The notes beneath the pieces were generated by a model. The model was not told the origin of the DNA, searched no databases, and saw nothing but the letters and a program-made list of their open reading frames with translations. From contig NZ_CP022743.1 in assembly GCF_002257585.1 (NCBI RefSeq), positions 2,294,001 to 2,358,000 on the forward strand: a stretch of 64,000 bases of DNA. The letters run 5' to 3'. The DNA comes from Mucilaginibacter xinganensis. Its GTDB lineage: Bacteria; Bacteroidota; Bacteroidia; Sphingobacteriales; Sphingobacteriaceae. Both the position numbers and the translations under genes were made by a program. Numbering within the stretch: the stretch's first letter is position 1; every line of letters starts with the position of its first letter. Of this stretch, positions 15,786-24,790 are shown piece after piece.

Positions 15786-18515
15786 TTATTTCACCGTGTA
15801 CCTGAATAATTGCCTGCCCAGGTTGCCATCTTTATCAATACCCTCAACTATCGCGCGATAGGTGCCTGTTCCGTCAGCGTTGAAAAACTCAAACGAAACC
15901 GTTCCTGTTACCGGGTCTGTTACAATATTTGGGTTCCAGTAAATTGTACTCCTCGTGTCAATCTGGTTAGTTTGTTGTGCCCTGGGGCCGCTATAACGCG
16001 GTAAATAAAATGATTTTTTTACGATGTAGCCTCTTGGCGAAATAGTCAATTCGTTTTTAGCGGGTATCATGTCCCTTAATTGGGCGAGGCTTATTTTTTG
16101 GCCTTCAGGTGCTTTTTTCATGTTAACCACAATTGCACCATTTGAATTGTAGGCGCTATTTACCAGGCCAAGTTCATCCTTTAAAAATACTTCAATAGAT
16201 TCTACGCCATCAGCAGTCATGTTCTCCAGGTAGCTTACGTCAACCGGCATTCCTTTTACAAATACCTGCGCCGGCACTCTTTTTCCGGCGTTATAATCGC
16301 GCATAACATAAAAGTTATAATTTTCGAAAATCATACCGCTTGCTGCAACTTTAAGACAATTTAAAAGGTTGTTGCAGCCTTCCAGCATATTAGGCGTTAT
16401 CAAATGATCGGGTTCCTGGCTTAAGCTGGATAAACTACTGTAATCTTTGTGAGTAACAGTTTTTTTAATCCGCGTATCCTTGATAACCACCTCTTTTAAA
16501 ATATGCGAGCTATTAGCCTGTATTTTGCTGTTTTTTAAATACGGGCTCAATGCGCTGTCGATATTCATTATTTCATCAGCCTGGGCAGGGTTTACGGCAA
16601 TTTTTTGGTAGGGGTCGCCATCAACACTTAATACCAGGTCACTGGCACGCGGATTATTGCGGGCGCTTACGAAAACCTGCGTAGAATCTGAAAATACAAG
16701 ATTTGAAAATCTGAAACGGCCATCGGCATCAGTGACAGTATTCGCTGAATAATTCTTATCCTTTATCTTTAAACTTATATTGCCATTCGGGACTGCCATC
16801 CCGTTAAATGCTCTCAATGTTCCGGTAAGCGTTATTCCCTGTTCCGGAAGAAAGCTTATCGGCGGGTATTTGTCATTCATTATCCCATCGTACGAAAAGC
16901 GCCTGTAACCCTGTGTTTGCAATAATATGTCAAGATCTGCGAGCTTTTTTTCATCCTGGTTATTAAAGTAGTAGTTTGGCTTTTCAATATAACCAGTTAT
17001 ATCTGCCGTTAATAGCAGGTAAGTAAGAATGGTGGTTTCTGAATTTTCATCAACCGGCACTTTTGTGTCGTCAATTACCGTTACCGAAAAATTACCTTCG
17101 ACCGGCTTGTCATTATTTTTGGCTACTACACTAAGCTTAACTTTTTGCCTGGTGGTGTAAGAGGGATGATCGCTGGCTATGGAAAGGTTAAGCTGGTCTT
17201 TATGCATCACAAAAGCAATGCGCTCACTCAAGGGTTCTCCGTCATCAGCAAAAAGGGTTACCTGTACAATACCCGTAGGAAATTTACTCTTTGACACCGA
17301 GGCGATGTAAACCTGGTTTTGTAATTTGGTTTGAGCCGCAAATGCAATAACCCCGCCTGATTTTGCAAGGATAAAAAAGGTTTTGCCCTCATTTTCTTTT
17401 ACAAATGCAGGATCTGATAGTAGTTTTATCTTTAAATTTTCCGGATCAGTATTCTCTATATTAATGGTAGTAGCATCAGAAAGTACTTTTGGCATATCAG
17501 GGGCTGCCGTTGTGCCATCAGCAAAAGTTACTTTGGCTGAGTATGTTTTACCATCTTCGGGTGTTATTTGAAAAACACCCATTCCTAAATGTGACGAAGA
17601 GAACTCCGCTACAACCTTGTTGGTGTTATCAATAATGGTGCCTTTTACATCAATTCCGAGGCCATCCGGCTTTAAGGCTTTAAACGCTACTTTTGAAGGG
17701 ATTCCGCTTATTAATTGGCCGCCTTCAGGGAAAAATTGTATATCGTTAGGCTGTGAAACAGATTTTAACGAAAATTTACTGGTGCCCTGCCTTCTTTCAC
17801 CGCGGTCAATAACCGTAATTAAGGCAGCAGAATCTAAACCTATGTTTTTGGTGTTGGTGAAGCTAATATCAATAAATCCGTTTTTATCTGTTGTTCCTTT
17901 ACCTTTTATAAGCTCATCATAGTCTTTTTCAACTGTCCAGGTCACTCTCTTATCGCTGTACGGTTTGCCTTCATCATCTTTGTAGTAAATTCCGGCAGAA
18001 ACTTTTGTGAATTTGTTTACCATGGCCCTTTTTAAAGAGATCTGGGTCGACAGGTTGTTGTTTATAGCATCGCCAATGGTAATGCTTTTATTGAAAAAAT
18101 ACGATGAACCAAAGTTGTTCATCCAGTTAGTATAGGCTACTACTCTATAATTCCCCTTCTTATAAGCGAATTGCGACAGTGAAACATCGCCCCAGCCAAC
18201 GCCATTTTTAACAGGGAGCTTTAATGATTGTACCAGCGAGTCTTTAGCAGTTAATACATCAACATAAATTATTTTGCTTATTGCAGACGGCTGGTGATTG
18301 TCCATTGTAAGATAGGCCTTAAACCAAATGGTATCGCCTAATGCATAATAAGGTTTATCAAAATGAAGATAAACGCGTTCTATAGGCATTGCCTCATAGA
18401 GCTTAGCGGTTTTCGTCATTATTTTATTTAATACTGATATATCCTGCGCGGCAGCGGTCAAATAAAAGAATGGAACAAATAACGATAGTAAAAGAAAAGT
18501 CCTGATAAATCTCAT
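15786..18515 (-). CDS. Large exported MG2-like protein with TonB-plug-like C-terminal domain
   Basis: A 909-residue protein with a signal peptide ending TAAAQD. The N-terminal part (PIERVYLHFDKPYYALGDTIW) is a macroglobulin-like MG2 domain, followed by several immunoglobulin-like beta-sandwich segments. Around residues 570-640 is a carboxypeptidase-regulatory/CnaB-like repeat (LTGTLRAFNG...DADGRFRFSN). Near residues 710-800 is a segment like a TonB-receptor plug, ending GAIVVNMKK. There is no C-terminal barrel, so it is not a TonB receptor. A final sandwich domain ends in FRYTVK. Similar proteins are frequent in Sphingobacteriaceae, with no assigned function; I infer a periplasmic or surface binding/protease-inhibitor-like role. 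Confidence 0.65.
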   Translation of the reverse strand: MRFIRTFLLLSLFVPFFYLTAAAQDISVLNKIMTKTAKLYEAMPIERVYLHFDKPYYALGDTIWFKAYLTMDNHQPSAISKIIYVDVLTAKDSLVQSLKLPVKNGVGWGDVSLSQFAYKKGNYRVVAYTNWMNNFGSSYFFNKSITIGDAINNNLSTQISLKRAMVNKFTKVSAGIYYKDDEGKPYSDKRVTWTVEKDYDELIKGKGTTDKNGFIDISFTNTKNIGLDSAALITVIDRGERRQGTSKFSLKSVSQPNDIQFFPEGGQLISGIPSKVAFKALKPDGLGIDVKGTIIDNTNKVVAEFSSSHLGMGVFQITPEDGKTYSAKVTFADGTTAAPDMPKVLSDATTINIENTDPENLKIKLLSDPAFVKENEGKTFFILAKSGGVIAFAAQTKLQNQVYIASVSKSKFPTGIVQVTLFADDGEPLSERIAFVMHKDQLNLSIASDHPSYTTRQKVKLSVVAKNNDKPVEGNFSVTVIDDTKVPVDENSETTILTYLLLTADITGYIEKPNYYFNNQDEKKLADLDILLQTQGYRRFSYDGIMNDKYPPISFLPEQGITLTGTLRAFNGMAVPNGNISLKIKDKNYSANTVTDADGRFRFSNLVFSDSTQVFVSARNNPRASDLVLSVDGDPYQKIAVNPAQADEIMNIDSALSPYLKNSKIQANSSHILKEVVIKDTRIKKTVTHKDYSSLSSLSQEPDHLITPNMLEGCNNLLNCLKVAASGMIFENYNFYVMRDYNAGKRVPAQVFVKGMPVDVSYLENMTADGVESIEVFLKDELGLVNSAYNSNGAIVVNMKKAPEGQKISLAQLRDMIPAKNELTISPRGYIVKKSFYLPRYSGPRAQQTNQIDTRSTIYWNPNIVTDPVTGTVSFEFFNADGTGTYRAIVEGIDKDGNLGRQLFRYTVK

Positions 18516-18621
18516 GAAATTAGATTAAGCCTGATGCAAGGGCTAAATATAGCCCATTGGTATTTAAATACGATAAAATGCCGCCGGGTTTAACATATTT
18601 TTACAGTTTTAAACAGCAATG

Positions 18622-19878
18622 TTACTTAACTACCATTTGTATGGTGTTGCGGCTAAGTTGCTCCATCAATATGGTTTTACCTGTTTTTAGCTCGTTTAGC
18701 CATTTGTCTGAGTAATGCCTTACTGTAATTAAGGTTAAACCCTCATTATATTTTACGTTGAAATCCTTACCTAATAAATGCAGTAGTTTTTTGAAGCGAT
18801 CTTCATTAAGGTCAATGCAAACACTAAAGCTCAGCGCGGATGTTTGCATCATGTTCACCTTTGCATGGCTCGCTGCAAACATTCCGAAAATGTCGCTTAA
18901 ATGGTTTTCAGAAATAAAGGAATAATCTTTAGCTGACAGGGAAACCAAAACCTGGTTATGTTTAAGGATAATTACAGGTTTTAAAAATTCGTTTCGACCA
19001 TTTTCCTTTATTACAGTGCCGGGTTGGTCCGGATTTGTAAACGACTTTACCAGTAAAGGTATTTTAGCGTTTTGAAGCGGTTTTATAGTTTTAGGGTGGA
19101 TTACCGTAGCGCCGTAATAGGTCATTTCAATAGCTTCTGAATAGGACAGCTCATCAAATTTAAGGGTATCCTTAAAGAATTTAGGATCAGCATTCAGCAC
19201 TCCCGGTACGTCCTTCCATGTGGTTACCGACTCGGCTCCAAGGCATGAAGCAAATATAGATGCGGTATAATCAGATCCTTCCCGACCTAAGGTAGTGGTG
19301 AAATTTTCGGATGTTCCGCCCAAAAAGCCTTGTGTTACTACATGTCCTTTTTGCAATAGGGCCGGGATTTCTGAACTGATCGCAGCCCTTGTTTTATCCC
19401 ATTGTACCACACCTTCGCGATAGGTATTATCGGTATGGATGTACCCGCGGACGTCAAGCCACTGACTTTTAATGCCTGCCTTATTCAGGTAAGCGTTCAC
19501 AATTCGCGTGGATACCAGTTCTCCGATAGACACCATCTGGTCATAAATAAAATCATAATCATCGTGTGGTTCTTCTTCAATTACCCAATCAATCTCTACA
19601 AACGTATTGGCCACGTCATCAAATACCGAATCAGATGGTTCAAACAGCTGCTCGATAATTTCATAATGATATTTTTTTATTTCATCAAAAATAGCATGGA
19701 CCTCTTCATCCCGGTCAACATACGCCCGGGTGAGCTTTTCAAGCGCATTGGTAGTTTTACCCATTGCCGAAACCACTATTAACAGCTGGTTTCCATCATA
19801 CTTTTTAACCACGTTGACAAGGTTAACTATGCCCCCGGCATCTTTTACTGATGCACCACCGAATTTAAAAACAAGCAT
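18622..19878 (-). CDS. Aspartate kinase (monofunctional)
   Basis: A 418-residue aspartokinase: KFGGASV at residues 4-10 binds phosphate of ATP, followed by VVSAMGKTTNALEKL, the TLGREGSDYTASIFA catalytic loop, and TYYGATVIHPKTIKPL. The C-terminal third forms ACT-like regulatory folds (VLVSLSAKDYSF..., VNMMQTSALSFSVCIDL). It makes aspartyl phosphate for lysine, threonine and methionine synthesis. The start shares one base with the stop of the upstream lipoprotein gene (TAATG), implying coupling with that gene. No homoserine dehydrogenase domain is fused, and no other lysine-pathway gene is adjacent. Confidence 0.94.
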   Translation of the reverse strand: MLVFKFGGASVKDAGGIVNLVNVVKKYDGNQLLIVVSAMGKTTNALEKLTRAYVDRDEEVHAIFDEIKKYHYEIIEQLFEPSDSVFDDVANTFVEIDWVIEEEPHDDYDFIYDQMVSIGELVSTRIVNAYLNKAGIKSQWLDVRGYIHTDNTYREGVVQWDKTRAAISSEIPALLQKGHVVTQGFLGGTSENFTTTLGREGSDYTASIFASCLGAESVTTWKDVPGVLNADPKFFKDTLKFDELSYSEAIEMTYYGATVIHPKTIKPLQNAKIPLLVKSFTNPDQPGTVIKENGRNEFLKPVIILKHNQVLVSLSAKDYSFISENHLSDIFGMFAASHAKVNMMQTSALSFSVCIDLNEDRFKKLLHLLGKDFNVKYNEGLTLITVRHYSDKWLNELKTGKTILMEQLSRNTIQMVVK

Positions 19879-20678
19879 TATTTAATATATTGGGCAACAA
19901 CCGAATTTGGCCGAAGCAGTGATTTGATTTGTGTGTAGGGTATAACAAGTTCTGTAGTACCTGCTGCATAGGGCTTTATTTCGTATTGGTTGTATAAAAA
20001 CCTGAGCCCGGTTGGTGTTACAGAGAAATTGCTGTTTAAAGCGAATTTATTGTCCTTGAAAAAGTAATTATCGGCGAGTGAGGCTGTATCACTTAGTTTT
20101 TCGTTTTTGCGGAAAATTCGTTCTGCAACTGCTTCAAGCTTGCTGATGTTGCCGGGGGTAAAAAGGTCTGTTAATGTTATGCTTTTATCAGCTTTTGTAT
20201 TCCAGTTTATAAAGCCGGTGTATGACGAAGGATGTGCGCCGCCGGTAAAGACATAGCCGTTTGTTTCCAGCGTGGTAAGGCTTGAATCTTGCCTCAGCAC
20301 CTTTACGTTAACATCAAGTGCGTAAAACATTGACGAACCGTCACCGCGTTTTGAACTTATGTAGTCCGTCATAAAGTTTTTAGTCAGCGTAGCAAGGCTG
20401 GTGTCAGGCTTTTCACCAAGCTGAAACATATTAAGCAGCTTGCCGGCAATAGTGTCGTTTAAAGCTTTTTGGCCTTTAAAATCGGGGTAATTAAATTTTG
20501 CTACAGTACAATCGCTGTCCGCCTTATTGCCGCAATCGGCAGCGCGTTGTTTAAACGCGGTGTATTTGTAAGCTAAAGTATCTCTGTTTATGTCAGGCAC
20601 CTTTTTGCCGGGTTTACCCCACATGCATGAACTTATCAGCACGGTTAATAAACAAATTGCTAAATAACCTGTTCTCAT
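19878..20678 (-). CDS. DUF3298/DUF4163-type lipoprotein
   Basis: A 266-residue lipoprotein: the N-terminus MRTGYLAICLLTVLISSC ends in a lipobox Cys. The C-terminal half has the RsiV-like DUF3298 pattern (FTGGAHPSSYTGFINWN, SITLTDLF, NFSVTPTGLRFLYNQYEIKPYAAG). RsiV in Bacillus is an anti-sigma factor that binds lysozyme, but most stand-alone lipoprotein members are uncharacterised. It sits 3 bp after the acetyltransferase gene and its stop overlaps the aspartate kinase start, so it is within an operon of unrelated functions. Confidence 0.85.
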   Translation of the reverse strand: MRTGYLAICLLTVLISSCMWGKPGKKVPDINRDTLAYKYTAFKQRAADCGNKADSDCTVAKFNYPDFKGQKALNDTIAGKLLNMFQLGEKPDTSLATLTKNFMTDYISSKRGDGSSMFYALDVNVKVLRQDSSLTTLETNGYVFTGGAHPSSYTGFINWNTKADKSITLTDLFTPGNISKLEAVAERIFRKNEKLSDTASLADNYFFKDNKFALNSNFSVTPTGLRFLYNQYEIKPYAAGTTELVIPYTQIKSLLRPNSVVAQYIK

Positions 20679-20681
20679 ACC

Positions 20682-21155
20682 TCAATAATTTAAAAGCTGT
20701 TCTTTTGATAAGGATGCATTAAGCCATCCCGCTTCAATGCTTGCTTCATATTTGTTATAGAAATTGATGGCAGGTTCGTTCCAGTCGAGCACCTGCCACG
20801 ACATTCCATTAAAACCCATTTCTTTTGCTTCATTAATTAACCTGTTAAAAAGCAGCTTTCCTACTTTTTTGCCGCGCATGCTCTCGGTTACTATCAGGTC
20901 TTCAAGATACATCCTGTTGCCTTTCCAGGTTGAATAGCGGATGTAATAAACGGCAAAACCAACTATTAAATCATTTACTTCGGCAACAAAGGCTTTCCAA
21001 ACCGGTTTTTGGCCAAACCCGGCCTCTTCAAACTCCTGTAAAGTAACGGTCACTTCTTCCGGCGCCTTTTCGTACAGGGCCAGTTCATTTACCAGTTCCA
21101 TTAAACGGGGGCAATCTTCTTTTTTTGCTATTCTTATGTTGACCTGATCTGTCAT
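20682..21155 (-). CDS. GNAT acetyltransferase, SSAT/thialysine acetyltransferase-like
   Basis: A 157-residue GNAT-fold enzyme. The sequence parallels spermidine/spermine (or thialysine) N1-acetyltransferases: IRIAKKEDCPRLMELVNELALYE at the start, MYLEDLIVTESMRGKKVGKLLF (acetyl-CoA loop RGKKVGK) and WNEPAINFYNKYEA at the end, all matching the eukaryotic SSAT pattern. It probably acetylates a polyamine or a lysine analogue. It lies in a minus-strand run with YggS upstream (53 bp) and the lipoprotein gene downstream (3 bp). Confidence 0.88.
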   Translation of the reverse strand: MTDQVNIRIAKKEDCPRLMELVNELALYEKAPEEVTVTLQEFEEAGFGQKPVWKAFVAEVNDLIVGFAVYYIRYSTWKGNRMYLEDLIVTESMRGKKVGKLLFNRLINEAKEMGFNGMSWQVLDWNEPAINFYNKYEASIEAGWLNASLSKEQLLNY

Positions 21156-21208
21156 TATGCTATTGTTGCTTTATAGTAAGTTCGATATGATTTAATAATT
21201 TGGAACCT

Positions 21209-21898
21209 CTAATTGTTCTTCCAGTGCTTAATAATACGTTTGCCAAAAATAGTGCTGCCCAGCCTTACCATATTGCTTCCCTGTTCCACAGCTATTTTAT
21301 AATCGGCCGACATGCCCATTGAAAGGGTGTCAAAAGCATCGTCTTTGCGGAAAAAACTTTGCTTTATGCCATCAAAAAAAGTTTTCAATTCGTAGTATTC
21401 GTCCTTTACTTGTTTCTCATTATCGGTATTGGTGGCAATGCCCATCAAACCGCGGATTTTGATGTGCCCGAGTTTGGCGAATTCTTCTGATCGCAGCAGC
21501 TCTATCACCTCGTCAAAACCCAGCCCAAATTTTGTGTCCTCATCTGCAATATAAACCTGCAGCAGGCAATCAATAATGCGGTTGTTTTTTTCGGCATGCT
21601 TATTTATCTCCTGCAGTAACTTTAAGCTATCCACAGACTGGATCATGCTCACAAAGGGGGCAATATATTTAACTTTATTGCTCTGCAGGTGCCCTATCAA
21701 ATGCCACTGGATATCTTTTGGCAACTGTTCATACTTTTCTACCAGCTCCTGCACCATATTTTCACCAAATAAGCGTTGTCCTGTATGGTAAGCTTCCAGC
21801 ACATCTTCAACAGGTTTTGTTTTTGATACCGCAATCAGGCTTACATGTATAAGTTCAGTTTCTTTTTTTAAGCTTTTGATGTTCTCTGCTATGCTCAT
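21209..21898 (-). CDS. yggS: YggS/PROSC-family PLP homeostasis protein
   Basis: A 229-residue fold-type III PLP-binding protein. LIAVSKTKP contains the PLP lysine K26; LFGENMVQELVEKY, WHLIGHLQSNKVKYI, LMGIATNTD and SMGMSADYKIAVEQGSNMVRLGS are all diagnostic. Members bind PLP and control its availability and amino-acid/keto-acid balance; no catalytic turnover is established. It is divergent from the DUF4296 lipoprotein/mutS2 unit across 43 bp and probably the first gene of the minus-strand operon reaching aspartate kinase. Confidence 0.95.
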   Translation of the reverse strand: MSIAENIKSLKKETELIHVSLIAVSKTKPVEDVLEAYHTGQRLFGENMVQELVEKYEQLPKDIQWHLIGHLQSNKVKYIAPFVSMIQSVDSLKLLQEINKHAEKNNRIIDCLLQVYIADEDTKFGLGFDEVIELLRSEEFAKLGHIKIRGLMGIATNTDNEKQVKDEYYELKTFFDGIKQSFFRKDDAFDTLSMGMSADYKIAVEQGSNMVRLGSTIFGKRIIKHWKNN

Positions 21899-21905
21899 TT
21901 ATCCG

Positions 21906-21913
21906 TAAATTTG
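21906..21913 (+). promoter_or_regulatory. Candidate -7 promoter element for the DUF4296-mutS2 unit
   Basis: TAAATTTG matches TAnnTTTG exactly within the 43-bp divergent gap, 28 bp before the ATG at 21942. No -33 element at standard spacing is clear. Confidence 0.45.
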
Positions 21914-21941
21914 CTTAATTAATACGCCGCTAAATTACAGA

Positions 21942-22343
21942 ATGCATAAATATATAACCTTGTTTTTTTCAGTATCCCTTTTTTTATTTTCATGTAAGGG
22001 CAGCAATGCTCCTGATGGGGTTATAAACAATAAACAGATGACCAGGCTACTCACCGAAGTTCATCTTATTGACGGCCGGATGTATGGTCTGTTCCAATCA
22101 CAGGATAGCCTTAATAAGTATGGCACCAGCAGGTACGATGCGCTTTTTAAAAGATACCATACCGATTCTGCTCAATTTACGAAGAGCTTTAAGTATTATG
22201 CCAGGCAACCCGTTGAGCTTCAAAAAATGTATGACCAGATTCTAATCAATCTGAAACAAAAAAATGATTCTTTGGTGAAGGTTCAGCATAAAGCCGACTC
22301 ATTGAACAGGATAAAACAACAGAATAAACCTAATATAGAATAA
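21942..22343 (+). CDS. DUF4296-type lipoprotein
   Basis: A 133-residue small lipoprotein: the signal peptide ends FLFSC with the lipobox Cys at about residue 18. The mature part, MTRLLTEVHLIDGRMY followed by a YHTDSAQFTKSFKYYARQP block and a charged helical C-terminus, matches the DUF4296 family found in Bacteroidota. Function is unknown. Its stop overlaps the mutS2 start (TAATG), so translation of the two is coupled, although no functional link is known. Confidence 0.85.
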   Translation: MHKYITLFFSVSLFLFSCKGSNAPDGVINNKQMTRLLTEVHLIDGRMYGLFQSQDSLNKYGTSRYDALFKRYHTDSAQFTKSFKYYARQPVELQKMYDQILINLKQKNDSLVKVQHKADSLNRIKQQNKPNIE

Positions 22344-24700
22344 TGCTTTACCCGAGTAATAGTACTGATAAACTTGGTTTTACCGAGGTAAAAGAACTGA
22401 TAAAAGCACATTGCCTGAGTGAAATGGGCCGGCAAATGGTCGATAAGATCCAGGTAATGAATAATTACGATCAGATCCGCAAGTTTCTTTACCAGGCGAA
22501 TGAGTTTAAAAATATTTTGGAGAATGACGCGCCATTACCTATTCATCATTTTTTTGATATAAAATCACTGGCCAACAAGGCGAAAATAGAAGGCGCTTTT
22601 TTAAGCGAAGAAGAGTTTTACCAGGTGCGGGCATCGCTAACCACCGTTTTTGCGGTAATTGGTTATTTTAACGAGCGCGAAGGGCAATATCCCAACCTGG
22701 AGGCCCTGTTTGAACACCTTCCAATTGAAAAAGCCATCCTTAAAAAAATAGACCTGGTTATTGATCAAAAAGGGAAAATAAGGCCCAATGCCTCGCGCGA
22801 CTTACAGGACATTACGTCCGGAATTGCAAAGGCAGAGCAGGAGGCCCGCAAGAAAATTGATGTGATATTTAAGAGTGCCTCCGGTAACGGCTGGACCGCA
22901 GACGGTTCATTAACCATTCGCGACGGGCGTTTGTGTATCCCTTTGCTGGCAGAAAATAAACGCAAGCTGAAAGGTTTTATTCATGACGAATCAGCTTCCG
23001 GCCAGACCGTTTATATGGAGCCAGAGGAGGTGTTTACCTTAAATAACAAAATTCGCGACCTGGAATTTGAACGCCGGCGGGAAATAATCAAGATCTTAAC
23101 GGCTTTAACGGATGAACTCAGGCCTTATGTTCCGCTATTACTTTCTTACCACGGCCTTTTAACAAAACTTGATTTTGTTAGGGCCAAGGCACTTTTTGCG
23201 ATAGATATAGAGGGCAATATGCCCGAAGTGGTGAATGATGCCACACTAAAATTGAGCAACGCCCGCCATCCCCTTTTACTTTTGAATTTCAAGAAGGAAG
23301 GTAAAACAGTTGTTCCATTAAATGTCCGGATTGATGAGGGCACACGGATAATTGTAGTGTCGGGGCCAAATGCGGGTGGTAAATCTGTTTGTATGAAAAC
23401 CGTAGGGCTGCTGCAAATGATGGTGCAGGCAGGCTTATTGATCTCGGCCGCCGAAGGGAGTGTTACCGGTGTTTTTAAGCAGCTTTTTGTGGATATCGGC
23501 GATGATCAATCTATTGAAAGCGACCTGAGCACCTATAGTGCTCATCTTTCAAAAATGAAAAATTTTGTAGAGCAGGCTAACGGCAAAACGCTGATCCTGA
23601 TTGACGAATTTGGAACCGGAACAGATCCTCAATTTGGCGGGCCTATTGCCGAGGCCGTATTGGAGTCGTTAAATCACAAAAAGGTGAAGGGGATGGTTAC
23701 TACCCACTACTCAAACCTTAAAATATTTGCAAGCCATACGGAGGGAATAGAGAATGCCTCGATGTTGTTCAATAACGTTGAGATGAAACCGCTGTACATG
23801 CTTGAAGTTGGAAAACCCGGCAGTTCGTACGCATTTGAGATAGCGCAAAAGATAGGCTTGCCCCAAAATGTACTTAACCTCGCCAAAAATAAAGTTAGTG
23901 CAGGGCAAAAAAAGGTGGATACGTTATTGGTTGACCTGGAGCGGGAGAAAAAAGAAATCCTGGACACCCGGATAAAACTTGAAAAGCAACAAAGGCACGT
24001 GAATGTGCTGTTGGCTGAAAATGAAAAACTAAAGAGTTATCTTGACGAAAATAAGAAAACACTGATCAGGGAAGCTAAAGACCAGGCGAAGAATATCATC
24101 CTGAATGCTAATAAGCTGGTAGAAAATACCATCTCAGAAATTAAAAGCAGTAATGCCGATAAGGAGACAACCCGTACGCTACGTGAAAATTTAAATACAG
24201 AACTCCAAAAAAATACGGTTAAACCTGTTGTGGTAAAAACAACGGTTGCTGATGAGGAATTAAAGCCGGGCGATTGGGTTAAACTTACGGACAGCGAAAC
24301 CACGGGCCAGGTTATAGAAGTAATAAAAGATAACGTGGTAATTGCCATTGGCGATTTGCGCACCGTTGCCAAAAAGAAACGGGTGATGAAAGTATCCAAA
24401 TCATCAGTACCAAAAGAAATCAGGAAAAGTTATAGTCAAACCAATGATATGGCTTCCTTCAGCCCGGAAATTGACGTGCGCGGGCAGCGGACGGAAGATG
24501 CACTTAATAATATTGAACGGCTGTTTGATCGTGCCGTAATGATGGGTTTTGGTAACTTAAAGATTATTCATGGCAAAGGCGATGGCATATTGCGCAAAAT
24601 GATCAGGCAATATCTGAAAAAATATGAGCAGGTTGACCGGATGGAAGATGAGCACCTGGACAGAGGCGGGGATGGCATTACTTATGTATATTTGAAATAA
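22343..24700 (+). CDS. mutS2: MutS2-family ATPase/endonuclease (RqcU-like)
   Basis: A 785-residue MutS2. It lacks the mismatch-binding domain of MutS1; the core/clamp helices are followed by the ATPase with Walker A SGPNAGGKS near residue 340, Walker B LILIDEFGTGTDP and the THYSNLK switch. A long coiled coil (about residues 510-630) is followed by a KOW-like segment (LKPGDWVKL) and a C-terminal Smr domain (IDVRGQRTEDA, IIHGKGDG). The Smr LDxH motif reads DVRG, as in several Gram-positive MutS2 proteins. Known roles are suppression of recombination or rescue of collided ribosomes; which applies in Bacteroidota is not settled. Confidence 0.96.
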   Translation: MLYPSNSTDKLGFTEVKELIKAHCLSEMGRQMVDKIQVMNNYDQIRKFLYQANEFKNILENDAPLPIHHFFDIKSLANKAKIEGAFLSEEEFYQVRASLTTVFAVIGYFNEREGQYPNLEALFEHLPIEKAILKKIDLVIDQKGKIRPNASRDLQDITSGIAKAEQEARKKIDVIFKSASGNGWTADGSLTIRDGRLCIPLLAENKRKLKGFIHDESASGQTVYMEPEEVFTLNNKIRDLEFERRREIIKILTALTDELRPYVPLLLSYHGLLTKLDFVRAKALFAIDIEGNMPEVVNDATLKLSNARHPLLLLNFKKEGKTVVPLNVRIDEGTRIIVVSGPNAGGKSVCMKTVGLLQMMVQAGLLISAAEGSVTGVFKQLFVDIGDDQSIESDLSTYSAHLSKMKNFVEQANGKTLILIDEFGTGTDPQFGGPIAEAVLESLNHKKVKGMVTTHYSNLKIFASHTEGIENASMLFNNVEMKPLYMLEVGKPGSSYAFEIAQKIGLPQNVLNLAKNKVSAGQKKVDTLLVDLEREKKEILDTRIKLEKQQRHVNVLLAENEKLKSYLDENKKTLIREAKDQAKNIILNANKLVENTISEIKSSNADKETTRTLRENLNTELQKNTVKPVVVKTTVADEELKPGDWVKLTDSETTGQVIEVIKDNVVIAIGDLRTVAKKKRVMKVSKSSVPKEIRKSYSQTNDMASFSPEIDVRGQRTEDALNNIERLFDRAVMMGFGNLKIIHGKGDGILRKMIRQYLKKYEQVDRMEDEHLDRGGDGITYVYLK

Positions 24701-24790
24701 AAACCGGACTTTTTATTGGATGGTCGTTTTATCAAAGCGTTAAGGAAGCTTCGCAGCTGAGCGGATTTTATGCATACCTGATTTTAAAAT

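Noticed and set aside
18540..18555. GGGCTA-AATA-TAGCCC hairpin as terminator ahead of aspartate kinase
   Set aside because: It lies just upstream of the MG2-protein start on that strand and has no T-run, so a terminator role is not supported.
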